Shown here: positions 16,133-27,200 of the stretch, piece after piece
Layout: every line of letters begins with the position of its first letter
Position numbering within the stretch: position 1 is the first letter of the stretch
Assembly (NCBI GenBank): GCA_016291085.1
Contig: JAEEVW010000004.1
Coordinates: 1 to 64,000 of the forward strand
DNA: 64,000 bases
DNA from: Prevotella sp.
GTDB lineage: Bacteria > Bacteroidota > Bacteroidia > Bacteroidales > Bacteroidaceae
Reading direction: 5' to 3'
Translations under genes and position numbers: made by a program
The notes under the pieces: model-generated
What the model was told of the DNA's origin: nothing
The model's database searches: none
Seen by the model: only the letters and a program-made list of their open reading frames with translations

Positions 16133-17182
16133 ATGGCAGAAATGAATTTTGGTGGCGTGATTGAGACTGTAGTCACCAGCAAAGAGTTCTCACTCGAGAA
16201 AGCACGTGAAGTATTAAAGGATGAGGTAATCGCCGTCATCGGTTATGGTGTTCAAGGTCCTGGACAGGCCTGTAACCTGCGCGACAATGGTTTCAACGTG
16301 ATTGTTGGCCAGCGTCAGGGAAAGACCTATGACAAGGCTGTGGCTGACGGTTGGGTACCTGGTAAGACGCTGTTCTCTATTGAAGAGGCTGCCGAGAAGG
16401 GTACTATCCTCTGCATGTTGCTCTCGGATGCTGGTCAGATGCAGCAGTGGCCGACCATCAAGAAATACCTGAAGCCTGGTAAGACACTCTACTATTCTCA
16501 TGGTTTCGCCATCAACTGGAGCGACCGCACGGGTGTGGTTCCTCCCAAGGATGTTGACGTGATTATGGTGGCTCCTAAGGGTTCTGGTACCTCTCTCCGC
16601 ACCATGTTCTGCGAGGGTCGCGGTCTGAACTGCTCATACGCCGTCTATCAGGATGCTACGGGTAAGGCTAAGGAGAAGACACTGGCCTTTGGTATCGGTA
16701 TCGGTGCCGGTTATCTGTTCGAGACGACCTTCCAGCGTGAGGCTACCTCTGACCTGACTGGTGAGCGTGGTTCACTGATGGGTGCTATCCAGGGACTGTT
16801 GCTGGCTCAGTACGAAGTGCTCCGCGAGAATGGTCACACACCTTCTGAGGCCTTCAACGAGACTGTTGAGGAGCTGACTCAGAGCCTTGGCCCGTTGTTC
16901 GGTGCTAAGGGTATGGACTGGATGTATGCTAACTGTTCTACCACCGCTCAGCGTGGTGCGCTTGACTGGGCTCCCCGTTTCCACGACGCCATCAAGCCCG
17001 TCATGCAGTGGCTCTACTATTCTGTAAAGACTGGCAACGAGGCACAGATTACCATCGATGCCAACTCGAAGCCCGACTACCGTGCAGGCTTGGAGAAGGA
17101 ACTCGAGGCTATGCGCAATCAGGAAATGTGGCGCGCAGGTGAGACCGTCCGCAAGCTGCGTCCTGAGTATCAAGAAGACTAA
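16133..17182 (+). CDS. ilvC: ketol-acid reductoisomerase
   Basis: Catalyses the Mg2+- and NAD(P)H-dependent isomeroreduction of acetolactate/acetohydroxybutyrate, the second common step of valine, isoleucine and leucine synthesis (cytosol). 349 residues, short class I form. The Rossmann motif VIGYGVQGPGQACNLRDNGF is close to the N-terminus, with the cofactor-specificity loop 'GQRQGKTYDKA' after it. The C-terminal knotted domain carries 'TSDLTGERGSLMGAIQGLL' and 'ETVEELTQSLGPLFGAKGMDWM' with its acidic metal ligands. It is a lone ilv gene: ilvB/N/D are not in the window. A terminator follows, so it is probably monocistronic. BCAA supply sits next to a peptide synthetase operon, but a functional link is unproven. 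Confidence 0.96.
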   Translation: MAEMNFGGVIETVVTSKEFSLEKAREVLKDEVIAVIGYGVQGPGQACNLRDNGFNVIVGQRQGKTYDKAVADGWVPGKTLFSIEEAAEKGTILCMLLSDAGQMQQWPTIKKYLKPGKTLYYSHGFAINWSDRTGVVPPKDVDVIMVAPKGSGTSLRTMFCEGRGLNCSYAVYQDATGKAKEKTLAFGIGIGAGYLFETTFQREATSDLTGERGSLMGAIQGLLLAQYEVLRENGHTPSEAFNETVEELTQSLGPLFGAKGMDWMYANCSTTAQRGALDWAPRFHDAIKPVMQWLYYSVKTGNEAQITIDANSKPDYRAGLEKELEAMRNQEMWRAGETVRKLRPEYQED

Positions 17183-17184
17183 AC

Positions 17185-17215
17185 GATGTCTGATGTCAGA
17201 TGTCTGATGTCAGAT
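17185..17215. repeat. heptamer array (GATGTCW)4
   Basis: The 14-mer GATGTCTGATGTCA occurs twice in perfect tandem (17185-17198, 17199-17212), i.e. four 7-bp units differing in the last base. It starts 2 nt after the ilvC stop codon and ends before the terminator. Confidence 0.85.
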
Positions 17216-17227
17216 TCTTGTGTTTTG

Positions 17228-17260
17228 AGGGCGTGTCATTTATTTTGGCACGCCCTTTAT
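17228..17260 (+). terminator. ilvC intrinsic terminator
   Basis: A 10-bp stem AGGGCGTGTC/GGCACGCCCT (one G-T pair) with a 9-nt loop is followed by TTAT. It separates ilvC from the transporter-NRPS operon. Confidence 0.75.
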
Positions 17261-17291
17261 CTAAATTAATAACCAACTTTTATTGAGAAAT

Positions 17292-18641
17292 ATGGAAAAC
17301 AGAGGGACATTTGGTAGTAAACTTGCCATCATTCTGGCTACGGCAGGTTCCGCGATAGGCTTAGGAAATATCTGGCGATTCCCGTTTACAACAGGACAGA
17401 ACGGTGGCGCAGCCTTCATTATCATCTATCTGGTCTGTGTGCTGTTCTTGGGTATACCAGGCATGGTCAGTGAGTTCATCGTGGGTCGCCGTGCCCAGAC
17501 GAATGCAGCACGTGCTTACGCCCAGTTAGGACGCAAGAATTGGCGCTTCGTGGGCTACCTGGGTATTCTCACCTCTACGATTATCCTAGGCTTTTATGCC
17601 GTAGTGGCTGGTTGGTGCTTGCAATACCTGTTTGCCGCCATTGCCGGACAACTGAACGGTGACGCGCAGTACATCATCAAGTATTTCCAGGATTTTTCGA
17701 ACGACCCCGTTAAACCCTGTCTATGGGCAGTAGGATTTGTGCTGATTACACATTTCGTGATTGCCCAGGGGGTGAACAAGGGTATCGAGCGTATTTCCAA
17801 ACTGCTGATGCCATTGCTGTTAATCCTGTTGCTGATTCTGGTGGTAGCCTCATGTATGCTACCTGGAGCCGTTGAAGGCATCAAGTTCCTACTGAAGCCC
17901 GATTTTTCGAAGATGAATAGCGACGTGATTCTTGAGGCCTTGGGACAGGCATTCTTCTCACTGAGTCTGGGAACGGCCTGCCTCTGTACCTACGCGTCCT
18001 ACTTCAAGAGCGACACCAATCTGCTGAAGTCAGCCACTCAGATAGCCTTCCTGGACTCAGCCATCGCCATCTTGGCAGGCCTGATGATCTTCCCGGCAGC
18101 ATTCTCCGTGGGAGTACAGCCCGACAGCGGTCCTTCGCTGATATTCATCACGCTTCCGAACGTGTTCCAGCAGGCCTTCAACGCATTGCCTTGGAATGGA
18201 TATCTCCTTTCCTGCCTATTCTATGCGCTGCTGGTCTTCGCTGCCCTGACGTCCACCATCTCCATGCACGAGATTGGCACGGCGTTCTTCCACGAGGAGC
18301 TGAATCTGCCACGTAAGTATGCCACGTGGATTCTGACGGTGGTATGCTCTGTCATCGCCGTATTCTGCTCCCTTTCTGCTGGAGCCCACGACCTGCAAGT
18401 GTTGGGCATGTCGCTGATGGACTTCTGCGATTTCCTGACCGCTAAGTTCATGCTGCCCATCGGTGGCTTCCTCACAAGTATCATCATGGGATGGTTCGTG
18501 AATCGCCAGTTGGTACGCGATGAGTTCACCAATCATGGTACCGTCACAGGGTCGTTCTTCACGGCCTATATTTTCTCAGTAAGATATATCGTGCCGCTCT
18601 GCATTGTTCTTATATTCCTGCATCAATTCGGTATTCTATGA
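17292..18641 (+). CDS. sodium-dependent (NSS/SNF family) transporter, probably for amino acids
   Basis: 449 residues. The ATG at 17292 (MENRGTFGSK) is preferred over the track's TTG at 17283 because it gives the family start and is preceded by the purine-rich stretch TGAGAAA. The N-terminal signature 'LATAGSAIGLGNIWRFPF...NGGAAFIIIYL' is the unwound TM1/TM2 Na+- and substrate-binding region of LeuT-type neurotransmitter:sodium symporters. About 11-12 membrane segments can be counted. Bacterial relatives import Trp, Leu, Tyr and similar amino acids with Na+. Its stop overlaps the start of the porin gene by 4 nt (ATGA), so they are translationally coupled. It could feed amino acids to the NRPS encoded downstream, which is inference from the operon. 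Confidence 0.85.
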   Translation: MENRGTFGSKLAIILATAGSAIGLGNIWRFPFTTGQNGGAAFIIIYLVCVLFLGIPGMVSEFIVGRRAQTNAARAYAQLGRKNWRFVGYLGILTSTIILGFYAVVAGWCLQYLFAAIAGQLNGDAQYIIKYFQDFSNDPVKPCLWAVGFVLITHFVIAQGVNKGIERISKLLMPLLLILLLILVVASCMLPGAVEGIKFLLKPDFSKMNSDVILEALGQAFFSLSLGTACLCTYASYFKSDTNLLKSATQIAFLDSAIAILAGLMIFPAAFSVGVQPDSGPSLIFITLPNVFQQAFNALPWNGYLLSCLFYALLVFAALTSTISMHEIGTAFFHEELNLPRKYATWILTVVCSVIAVFCSLSAGAHDLQVLGMSLMDFCDFLTAKFMLPIGGFLTSIIMGWFVNRQLVRDEFTNHGTVTGSFFTAYIFSVRYIVPLCIVLIFLHQFGIL

Positions 18642-19834
18642 AACACAAGAGAATATTGAGGCTGGGACTGATGGCTGTCTTTGTGATGACTGCTGTCAAC
18701 GGTTGGGCGCAGGGAGCCAATACGGGTATGGGTGGACGCGATGAAGGTGTAGCCTCCATCCTCGAGAAACTCAAGGTCATGGATAAGAAAAACGATGCCT
18801 TCAACATCTTCCTGAACACAAACACTGCTTACGAGGAAAACTTAGGAGGCGACCCCGACGGAGGATTCAAAGGGCGGAGGTTGCGTTTCGAGGCCCGAGG
18901 ATTTCTGGATGAGCACTGGAGCTACCGTCTTCGCTTCAAGTTTGAAAATTCTTGGCAGAAGCAGGATGACGGGTTTTCCAACAGCCTCGACATTATGATG
19001 GTGAACTATCAGGTCAACAAGCGGCTGCGACTGAAAGTTGGTAAGCAGGCGCTGGGAATGGGAGGCTTCGAGTATGATGCCAACGCCATTCAGGTGCTCG
19101 ACTATTCTGATTTCAATGCCAATTTCAACACCTCGCTGATAGGTATGGAAGTCGCATACGACGTCAGTAAAGGGCAGGAGATATCGCTGGCGGTATCAAA
19201 CTCCAACAACAATTCAATCGAGAAGGTGTATCCTGGTGCAGGGCTTCAGAAATCCCGACATCCGCTGGCTGTTACCGTCAACTGGATGGGTAACCGTCTT
19301 TGGGACAAGCTGGAGAACCACTGGTCGTATACCTATATGCACGAGGCCAGCGGGGTGAGCAACCAATTTCTGATGCTTGGATCGCTCTTGACGTGGAACA
19401 AGTGGCAGTGCTACCTTGACTACTATCACGCATGGGAGAATATCGACCGTCACGGCATTGTCAGTGCCGATGCCGCCGCAGCAGGCATTGCACAGCCTGA
19501 GGGTAGCGACGCGTCTTCACCGGCCTACATCCGTGACGTGCGCTACCAGACGCTCGTGGGCTATTGCCAATACCACTTCACTCCTCATTGGGCTGGCACC
19601 GTGAAAGGGTTTGCCGAATGGGCTTCAGCACCCGACATCAGCGCATTGAAGAACTATCGCCGCAACTACGGCTATCAGGTTGCCCTGCAGTGGTTCCCCG
19701 ATCTTTCCCAAGATGCGCACCTCTCGCTGGCTTATGTCGGAAAGACGACCCGTTATGACGATGCCGTAGGGTTGCCTAACCACAGCAGCAACCGTGTGGA
19801 GCTCAGTTTGATATACCGTATCAAGATATTCTAA
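18638..19834 (+). CDS. outer-membrane porin (OprO/OprP-like)
   Basis: 398 residues with a signal peptide (about 1-25, ending ...NGWAQ). The body is made of alternating amphipathic strands such as 'GRRLRFEARGFLDEHWSYRLRFKFE', 'RLRLKVGKQALGMGG' and a terminal 'NRVELSLIYRIKIF' with C-terminal Phe. This matches phosphate-selective porin O/P-like barrels. The match is to the fold; phosphate specificity should not be assumed. A short helical stretch before the barrel (GGRDEGVASILEKLKVMDKK) may be a trimerisation or periplasmic segment. It overlaps the NSS gene by 4 nt and precedes the MATE gene by 40 nt, so the pair could form an uptake route across both membranes. Confidence 0.75.
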   Translation: MKHKRILRLGLMAVFVMTAVNGWAQGANTGMGGRDEGVASILEKLKVMDKKNDAFNIFLNTNTAYEENLGGDPDGGFKGRRLRFEARGFLDEHWSYRLRFKFENSWQKQDDGFSNSLDIMMVNYQVNKRLRLKVGKQALGMGGFEYDANAIQVLDYSDFNANFNTSLIGMEVAYDVSKGQEISLAVSNSNNNSIEKVYPGAGLQKSRHPLAVTVNWMGNRLWDKLENHWSYTYMHEASGVSNQFLMLGSLLTWNKWQCYLDYYHAWENIDRHGIVSADAAAAGIAQPEGSDASSPAYIRDVRYQTLVGYCQYHFTPHWAGTVKGFAEWASAPDISALKNYRRNYGYQVALQWFPDLSQDAHLSLAYVGKTTRYDDAVGLPNHSSNRVELSLIYRIKIF

Positions 19835-19874
19835 GAATGAGTATTGTACCCGAAATCTACATAATAATAAAAAA

Positions 19875-21206
19875 ATGATTGATAAGAAAGCGTTCAACAA
19901 AGAATTCTGGGTGTTCCTCTGGTCATCCATTCTGATAGCCCTCTCAGCTTGTCTGGGCAATGTTTTAGATGCCATCATTGTAGGCAATCTGATCGATGAA
20001 GACTCAGTGAGTGCCATCAACATCTCACGCACCATGGTACAGTTCATGTTTACCCTGAATATGCTACTGGCTACAGGTGCCGGCATGCTGGTGGGTATTC
20101 AGCTGGGCAAGAAGGACATTCAACAGGCCTCTTACATCTTCACCATATCGATGGTGGCCTGTGTTGTGGCAGGTCTGGTCATCGCGGCTATCGGGTTCTA
20201 CTTTCCTGATGCCTCTACCAGGTTGTTTTGTAACAACGAGCGTTTCTTTGAACCTACCAAGGCCTATCTGCAGGTGATGATGATAGGCGCACCGGTATAT
20301 CTGCTGATGTGGGGTCTCGACACGATGGTGAGCGTCGATGGCAGCCCTAAATTGGTATCGCTCTCCATATTTGTCGACAATCTCGTCCATCTGGTGCTCG
20401 ACATCGTGTTTATCAAATACCTCGGTTGGGGTATCGCAAGTTCATCTGTGGCAACGGTCATTGGCCACGTTGTTGGCATCGCCTTTATGGCATTCCATTT
20501 CCTATCGCCCAAAAACAACCTGCGACTGAAGTGGAGAAGCGTCCCACAACGCTACACTCTGAACTCAACACTGAAAGAAATCATCTCGCAGGGAGCCCCA
20601 CTGGCTATTGCGTCCATCTGTCTGACGCTGTTGCTGTTCAGCTCGAACCACATTGTGCTTTCTACACTGGGGCGTGCCGGTATTTTCGCTTTCTCACTGT
20701 GTATGTATATGTTGCAAATCTACAACCTTTTCCTCGGTGGTGTTTGTCGTACTATCCAGTCGTTTGGCTCCATCCAAGTTGGCAAGGGCGATAACGAGGC
20801 CTTCTTGCTGGTGCAGCGCAAGTCGTTTGGCTTCATCACGTTGGCGATGGTAATAACCTGTGTTGTCGTGTGGATTTGGCCTGAGTCCATCGCGTCGCTC
20901 TTTGGAGCTGACGAGGGCGAATTCTTCAGCGAGTCCAGCAATGCTCTCCGGATCTTTGCCATCAGCTTCATTCCCTTCTGTTACATCTACACCATCATGA
21001 TTGTCTATAAACTCTATGGCTATGGTAAGATAGCGCTGTTCATCTCCTTTGCCTTGTCGCTGACAGTGATTCCCGTGCTATGGATTATGTCGAAAGTGGC
21101 ACCAGGACTCCTGTGGTACAGTTTCCTGATAGCCTACATCATTGAGACTGCCGCCATATTCATGTTGCATAAGATGTACAAAGTAAAATTTGAACTTAAA
21201 AATTAG
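19875..21206 (+). CDS. MATE-family multidrug/toxin efflux transporter
   Basis: 443 residues, 12 predicted membrane segments in two six-helix halves. 'NVLDAIIVGNLIDEDSVSAINISRTM' and 'TGAGMLVGIQLGKKDIQQA' are typical of the MATE N-terminal lobe, and the second lobe repeats the pattern from about residue 235. MATE proteins export cationic drugs or natural products using Na+ or H+. It ends 6 nt before the NRPS ATG, so the two are in one transcript and are probably translationally coupled. This makes the NRPS product, or an intermediate, the best guess for the cargo. Length and topology are normal. Confidence 0.9.
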   Translation: MIDKKAFNKEFWVFLWSSILIALSACLGNVLDAIIVGNLIDEDSVSAINISRTMVQFMFTLNMLLATGAGMLVGIQLGKKDIQQASYIFTISMVACVVAGLVIAAIGFYFPDASTRLFCNNERFFEPTKAYLQVMMIGAPVYLLMWGLDTMVSVDGSPKLVSLSIFVDNLVHLVLDIVFIKYLGWGIASSSVATVIGHVVGIAFMAFHFLSPKNNLRLKWRSVPQRYTLNSTLKEIISQGAPLAIASICLTLLLFSSNHIVLSTLGRAGIFAFSLCMYMLQIYNLFLGGVCRTIQSFGSIQVGKGDNEAFLLVQRKSFGFITLAMVITCVVVWIWPESIASLFGADEGEFFSESSNALRIFAISFIPFCYIYTIMIVYKLYGYGKIALFISFALSLTVIPVLWIMSKVAPGLLWYSFLIAYIIETAAIFMLHKMYKVKFELKN

Positions 21207-21212
21207 AAAACT

Positions 21213-24200
21213 ATGATTATTACAGCACCAACAACTAAAACGCAGTATGGTCTCTACGCAGAGTGTATCGCTCATCAAGGAGAGGCTTGTTATAATATAC
21301 CTTATCTTTATACGTTGGATGGCAGTCTAGATGGGGAACGGCTATGCAAAGCCATCGAGGCCGCAGTCAAAGCCCACCCCACGCTGTTCACCCGTATCGA
21401 GCTTACCGAGCAGGGAGACCCTATACAAACGATTCATGTGGATGACGATTTTGTCGTCATCCCCGAACCAACCACTGACATCGAGGCAGAAAAGAAATCG
21501 TTTATCCAGCCCTTCGATTTGTATAAAGACAGGCTGTTCCGCATTCGTCTGCTGAAAGATGCAGAACATTACTATCTGCTACAGGACATTCATCACATCA
21601 TTTGTGATGGTGCATCAAGAAAGGTGCTGTTGGCGGATATCGAGAAAGCCTATCGAGGTGAGACTTTGCCATCAGAAACACTCACTCTGGCTGATGTCGC
21701 CAATGCCGAGGCAGAGGTGCGAGAGACTTCGAAGTTCGAGGAAGATAAGAAGTGGTATGCTGAGCACTTCGACTGCGGCGATACCTATTCTCCGCTGTTG
21801 CCTGACTTGGAAGGGGAGGAGCCTACAGAGGGGTTGCTGACTCGAACGATGAGCGTGGGTATCGATGCCGTCGATGCCTTCTGTAAGGAGCACGCCATCT
21901 TTAAGAGTACATTCTTCACAGCAGCGTATGGTTTCCTGCTGGCAAAATACAATAATGAACAGGAAGCATTGTTCAATACAATCCATAATGGTCGTGCAGA
22001 CAAGAGACTTGCAAACTCAGTAGCGATGCTCGTCAGAACACTGCCCGTCTATGCCAAGTTTGACAATGACACCAGTGTGCTCGATTTCCTGAAGGCCGGA
22101 CAGGAGCAGATGACAGGATGCCGTCAACATGAGGCTTACGCTTATAGCGACATCATCCAAGATTTAGGTTTGCAGACTGCTACATCGTTTGGCTGGCATG
22201 GACCATTGTTTGACAGCCTGCAGTTTGATGGCAAACCCATGACTGCTCTGCGTCTGAACAACAATACCAGTGGTGTGGCTTTGTATGTGAAAGCCTATAT
22301 TCGTGACGGACACTACTGCGTGGAGGCTGAATATAACGCCAGTGAGTATTCTGAGGCACTGATTAGTCAGTTCTTGGAGAGCTACGAGGCAGTAATAAAC
22401 GGTTTCCTCGCTCAGGAACAGTTGTGTGACATCAGCCTGATAACATCTGCTCAGTTGGAAGTACTCGATAGTTTTAATCAGACCGATGTTCCCTACGATG
22501 ATACCCAAACCATCGTCTCGCTGTTCCGTCGTCAGGCTAAGGCCACGCCCGATAAGACAGCAGTGGTCTTTAAGGACAAGCGGTTCACATACGCAGAGGT
22601 AGATGAAATCAGCGACCGCATTGCAGGCTATATCGCATCAAAGGGACTTGGTTTAGAGGATATCGTTGCCGTCTTGATTCCACGTTGTGAGTGGATGGCC
22701 ATCGCCTCGCTGGGTATCATCAAGGCGGGATGTGCCTTCCAACCACTCGATCCCAGCTATCCGAAGGAGCGACTGAACTTCATGATGCAGGATACTGGAA
22801 CCAAGTTGCTGATAGCCGATGAGGAACTGCGCCCTATCGTGGATGAATATCATGGTGATGTTATATTGACGAAAGATCTGTTACTGTGTGCTGCGACTGA
22901 GTCGCAGCCAACAGCTCCAAAGCCTGAGAGTCTCTTCACCCTCATCTACACCTCGGGCTCAACAGGTGTACCCAAGGGCGGCATGTCTGAACACAGAAAC
23001 TGGGTGGCTTTCTGCAACATGCATCAGCATTTCTACAACATAACAGCAGAAAGCAAGGTGGCCGCATACGCCAGCTATGGTTTCGATGCCTCTCCGATGG
23101 AGATCTTCTCTGCACTTACCATTGGTGCTGAGTTGCATATCGTACCAGAGGAATTGCGTCTCGATCTTATTGCTCTGAACGACTATTTCGAGCAGAATGG
23201 TATCACTCATAGCTTTATGACCACACAGGTGGCCTACCAGTTTGCAACCAGTATCGAGAACCACTCGCTGAAGGCATTGATGACTGGTGGAGAAAAGCTG
23301 TCGACACTGACACCACCAAAGACCTTCAGTCTGACGAATGGCTATGGCCCGTCGGAGACTATCTGCTACGTCACCAACTACTGGGTGAAGGAGCGAATGA
23401 AGAACATTCCTATCGGTCCTGCCATGCAGAACTGTAAACTGTACATCGTTGACCCACAAGGCCATCGCCTGCCTGTGGGAGCTGCTGGTGAACTTTGGGT
23501 GGCTGGCCCACAGGTTACCAGAGGTTATCTGAACCGCCCAGAGAAGACGGCAGAGGTGTATATCGATAATCCGTTCATATCTCTCACCTCTCACCCCTCA
23601 TCCCTCACCTCTAAATACGCCCGCTGCTATCGCACTGGCGACATCGTGCGCTATCTGCCCGACGGAAACATCTCGTTTGTAGGTCGTCGCGACGGACAGG
23701 TGAAGATTCGTGGTTTCCGCATCGAACTGAAGGAAGTGGAGGCAGTGATTCGTGAATTCCCAGGTATTAAGGATGCTACCGTTCAGGCCTTTGATGAGGA
23801 GAGTGGTACGGGTAAGTTTATTGCGGCCTATATCGTCAGCGATCAACAGATAGATATCGATGCACTGAACAACTTTATCCTCGACCAGAAGCCACCGTAT
23901 ATGGTGCCTGCCGTGACGATGCAAATCGACGCCATCCCGCTGAACCAGAACCAAAAGGTAAACAAGAAGGCGCTTCCAAAGCCAGAAAAGAAAGCTGCTG
24001 CTATAGAGGAGTCAAATGTTCCTATGAATGTGCTGGAGCAGGAACTGCATGAGATGATTGCCGCTATCGTTGGCAACACGGATTTCGGCATTACTACCGT
24101 TCTCGGCTATGCTGGTCTAACCTCTATCTCTGCTATCAAACTCGCCGTTCAGGTCAATAAGCGCTATGGCGTGACATTGGATTCAAAGTCGCTGGTAAAG

Positions 24201-27200
24201 ACTGGTACACTTCAGAGCATTGAGAACGAGATTCTCCATTCATTGTTATCAGAAACAGAAGATGCTGCATCGCTTTCAGTCCGAAGCCGTCGGACTCACA
24301 GTCCGAAGCCGTCGGACTCACAGTCCGAAGCCGTCGGACTACCAGCGTCTGTGCCCCTCTCTTACGCTCAGACAGGTGTTTACTTCGAGTGTCTGAAGAA
24401 TCCTGAGACGACGCTTTATAACATTCCCACAAAGATTGGATTCCCAAAGGATACAGATGCGACAGCCATTATCGATGCTATCAAGGTTCTTGTGAAGGCG
24501 CATCCGCAAATGACTGTACATTTCGGCAATGGCGAAGAGGGCATCGTTCAGACTGTCGATTTGGAACAGGCTGTGGAGATTCCTGTGAAGCAGATGAGCG
24601 AACAGGAGTTGGCATCATACAAACACGACTTCGTACGTCCCTTCGACCTCGCCACGGGTCCGCTCTATCGCTTTGAAATCATAACGACTGAGACGCAGAC
24701 CTATCTGATGATGGATGTGCATCACCTGATTTTTGATGGTGGTTCTGTGGATATCTTCCTTCAGCAGCTATGTAGTGTGCTCGATGGTTTTGCCATCGAG
24801 GACGAAGATCAGTCCTATGCCGCCTACGTTACCGCCGAACAGGCCGTAGAGAGTGGTGAGGAATACACTAAAGCTCAGGATTTCTTCAAAGAGCGTCTGG
24901 CTGTTGTCGAGGCTGCTACTGAGGTGCGTCCTGATTTGCCCAATCCTACTAAGGGCACCATCAGTAAAGCTATTTCAGCGCTCGATATCAAGACCATCGA
25001 CGTTTTCTGTCGCAACAACAACATCACACCTGCTCATCTGATTCTGTCAGCTATATACTATTCTCTGTCACGCTTTGCCAACAGCGAGCAGGTATGCATC
25101 ACAACAGTCTCCAACGGCCGTTCTAACCTACTGATTCGCAATACGGTGGGAATGTTTGTCAACACCTTGGCACTTGGTGCGACCATCGGTAAACAGACCA
25201 TCAAAGAATTCCTGCAGGAGGTGAGCGAAAACTTCGACGAGACGTTGCGCCACGAGAACTATCCGTTCGCACAGATTGCAGCCGACTACGGTTTGACAGC
25301 TGAGATTCAGTTTGTTTATCAGCTCGGCGTCATCAGCCAATACGTCTGCAACGGTACACCATTGGAGTTGGAGGGCTTGGAATTGAAAGTGCCTAAGTTC
25401 CCCATTACCTTCTTTATTCGCGATATCGATGGACAGGCAAGCGTCTGCGTAGAATACGATAACGGCAAGTATTCTGAGCGGCTGATGCAGAGTCTGGCAG
25501 ATGCCGTGAAGGTTACTGTAGAGCGAATGATTGCCAAGCCCGAAGCCGCCCTGACGAGCATCAGCATTGTCAGCGACGAGGAGGCTGAGCGCATTATTAA
25601 AATAGGTACGGGCAAGGAGATTGACGTTGACCTCTCCAAGACCTTTGCCAACCTGTTTACTGAACAGGCCAAGCGCACGCCCGATGCACCCGCTGTGGTG
25701 GATCGCGACAGTCAGTTGACCTACGCTGAAATGGATAACTACTCGAATGCATTGGCTCGCCAGTTGATTGAGTTTGGCGTACAACCTAACGACTTCGTCT
25801 GCGTCATGCTCGACCGTTTCAAGGAGTTCCCATTGGCAGTGCTGTCTATCCATAAGGCAGGTGCCGCCTATACCCCACTCGACTTTGAATATCCCAACGA
25901 GCGACTGAGCTATATGTTGGAGAATTCTGAGTCGAAGGTGCTTATCACTTCTCACGATGTGCTTGAGGCCAAGATGGCCGAGGGCGACTTCAGTACCGCT
26001 GCCGCTAAGACCTTCTTCATCGACGACTTTATGGCGGATGTGGTTGGCGGTTCTCCCGCTGACGCTATCGACCTGTCAAATCCCGATGGTCTGGCCTATA
26101 TGATCTACACCTCTGGTTCTACAGGCAAGCCCAAGGGCGCCATGCTCCATCAGGCTGGTCTTCGCAACTTCATTGCTGTGGTCATTGACATGGAGAAGTT
26201 GACGGCTGCCGACCGCATCAGCGGACACCGCTCGTTCTCGTTCGATGCCCATATCGAGGATATGTATCCCGTATTGACGCTGGGCGGCTCGTTCCACATC
26301 ATGCCTACAGAGATTCGTAAGGACTTGGCTCAGATCCGCCAGTTCCTGATAGACCATCAGATTACGGGTGGTGGCTATTCGACGGCGATGACCTGTCTGC
26401 TGCTCAATGCCTTCGATGACCTGCCCATCCGATTCACAACGGGTGGTGGCGAGAAGATGGATGGCGTCTACAGCGACCATATCGAGATTATTAATGTCTA
26501 TGGTCCGACGGAGTGTACTGACGATACCTCTTATTATAGCATTGCTCCAGGCCGACGTGTGGAGAACATTCCTATTGGCCAAAGTGTAGCCAACAATTGG
26601 AACTTCATCGTCGATACTGCTGGCAATCTTGTGCCACAAGGTGTGGCTGGTGAACTCTGCTTCGCAGGTATTCAGGTTGGACGCGGCTATTGGCGACTGC
26701 CTGAGCGAACGGCGAAGTCGTTTGTCGACTGCCCGTTTGTAAAGGAAGACCGCTGGGGACGTCCTGTCCGTATGTACCACACGGGCGACCTCTGCCGTTG
26801 GTCGGAGGACGGTCAGATTGAGTACATGGGACGTATCGATACGCAAGTGAAACTACGTGGTTTCCGTATCGAGTTAGGCGAGATTGAGAGCAAGGTCTTG
26901 AACTTGGAAGGTATCCGCCAGGCAGCTGCCGAGGTGCGCAAGGTACAGGGCAACGAACACCTCGTACTCTACTATACTGTGGTCGACGGATTTGCCATCG
27001 ACAGCGACGCCATCCTCGCAGCACTCAAGGCTTCGTCTTTGGCCGAATACATGGTACCTGACGTCTATATGAAGATGGAGGTGATGCCGATGACGCCTAA
27101 CGGTAAGATTAATCGCAAGGCACTGCCCGCTCCAGAACTGCAGCGCACCACAGAGTATGAGGCTCCTAAGGGCGAGATGGAAGAGCTCTTCTGCACTATC

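Noticed and set aside
24278-24340. CRISPR-like array
   Set aside because: Units are contiguous with 3-nt spacers and lie inside an intact NRPS gene; there are no unique spacers and no cas genes. The same holds for 54045 and 62138.
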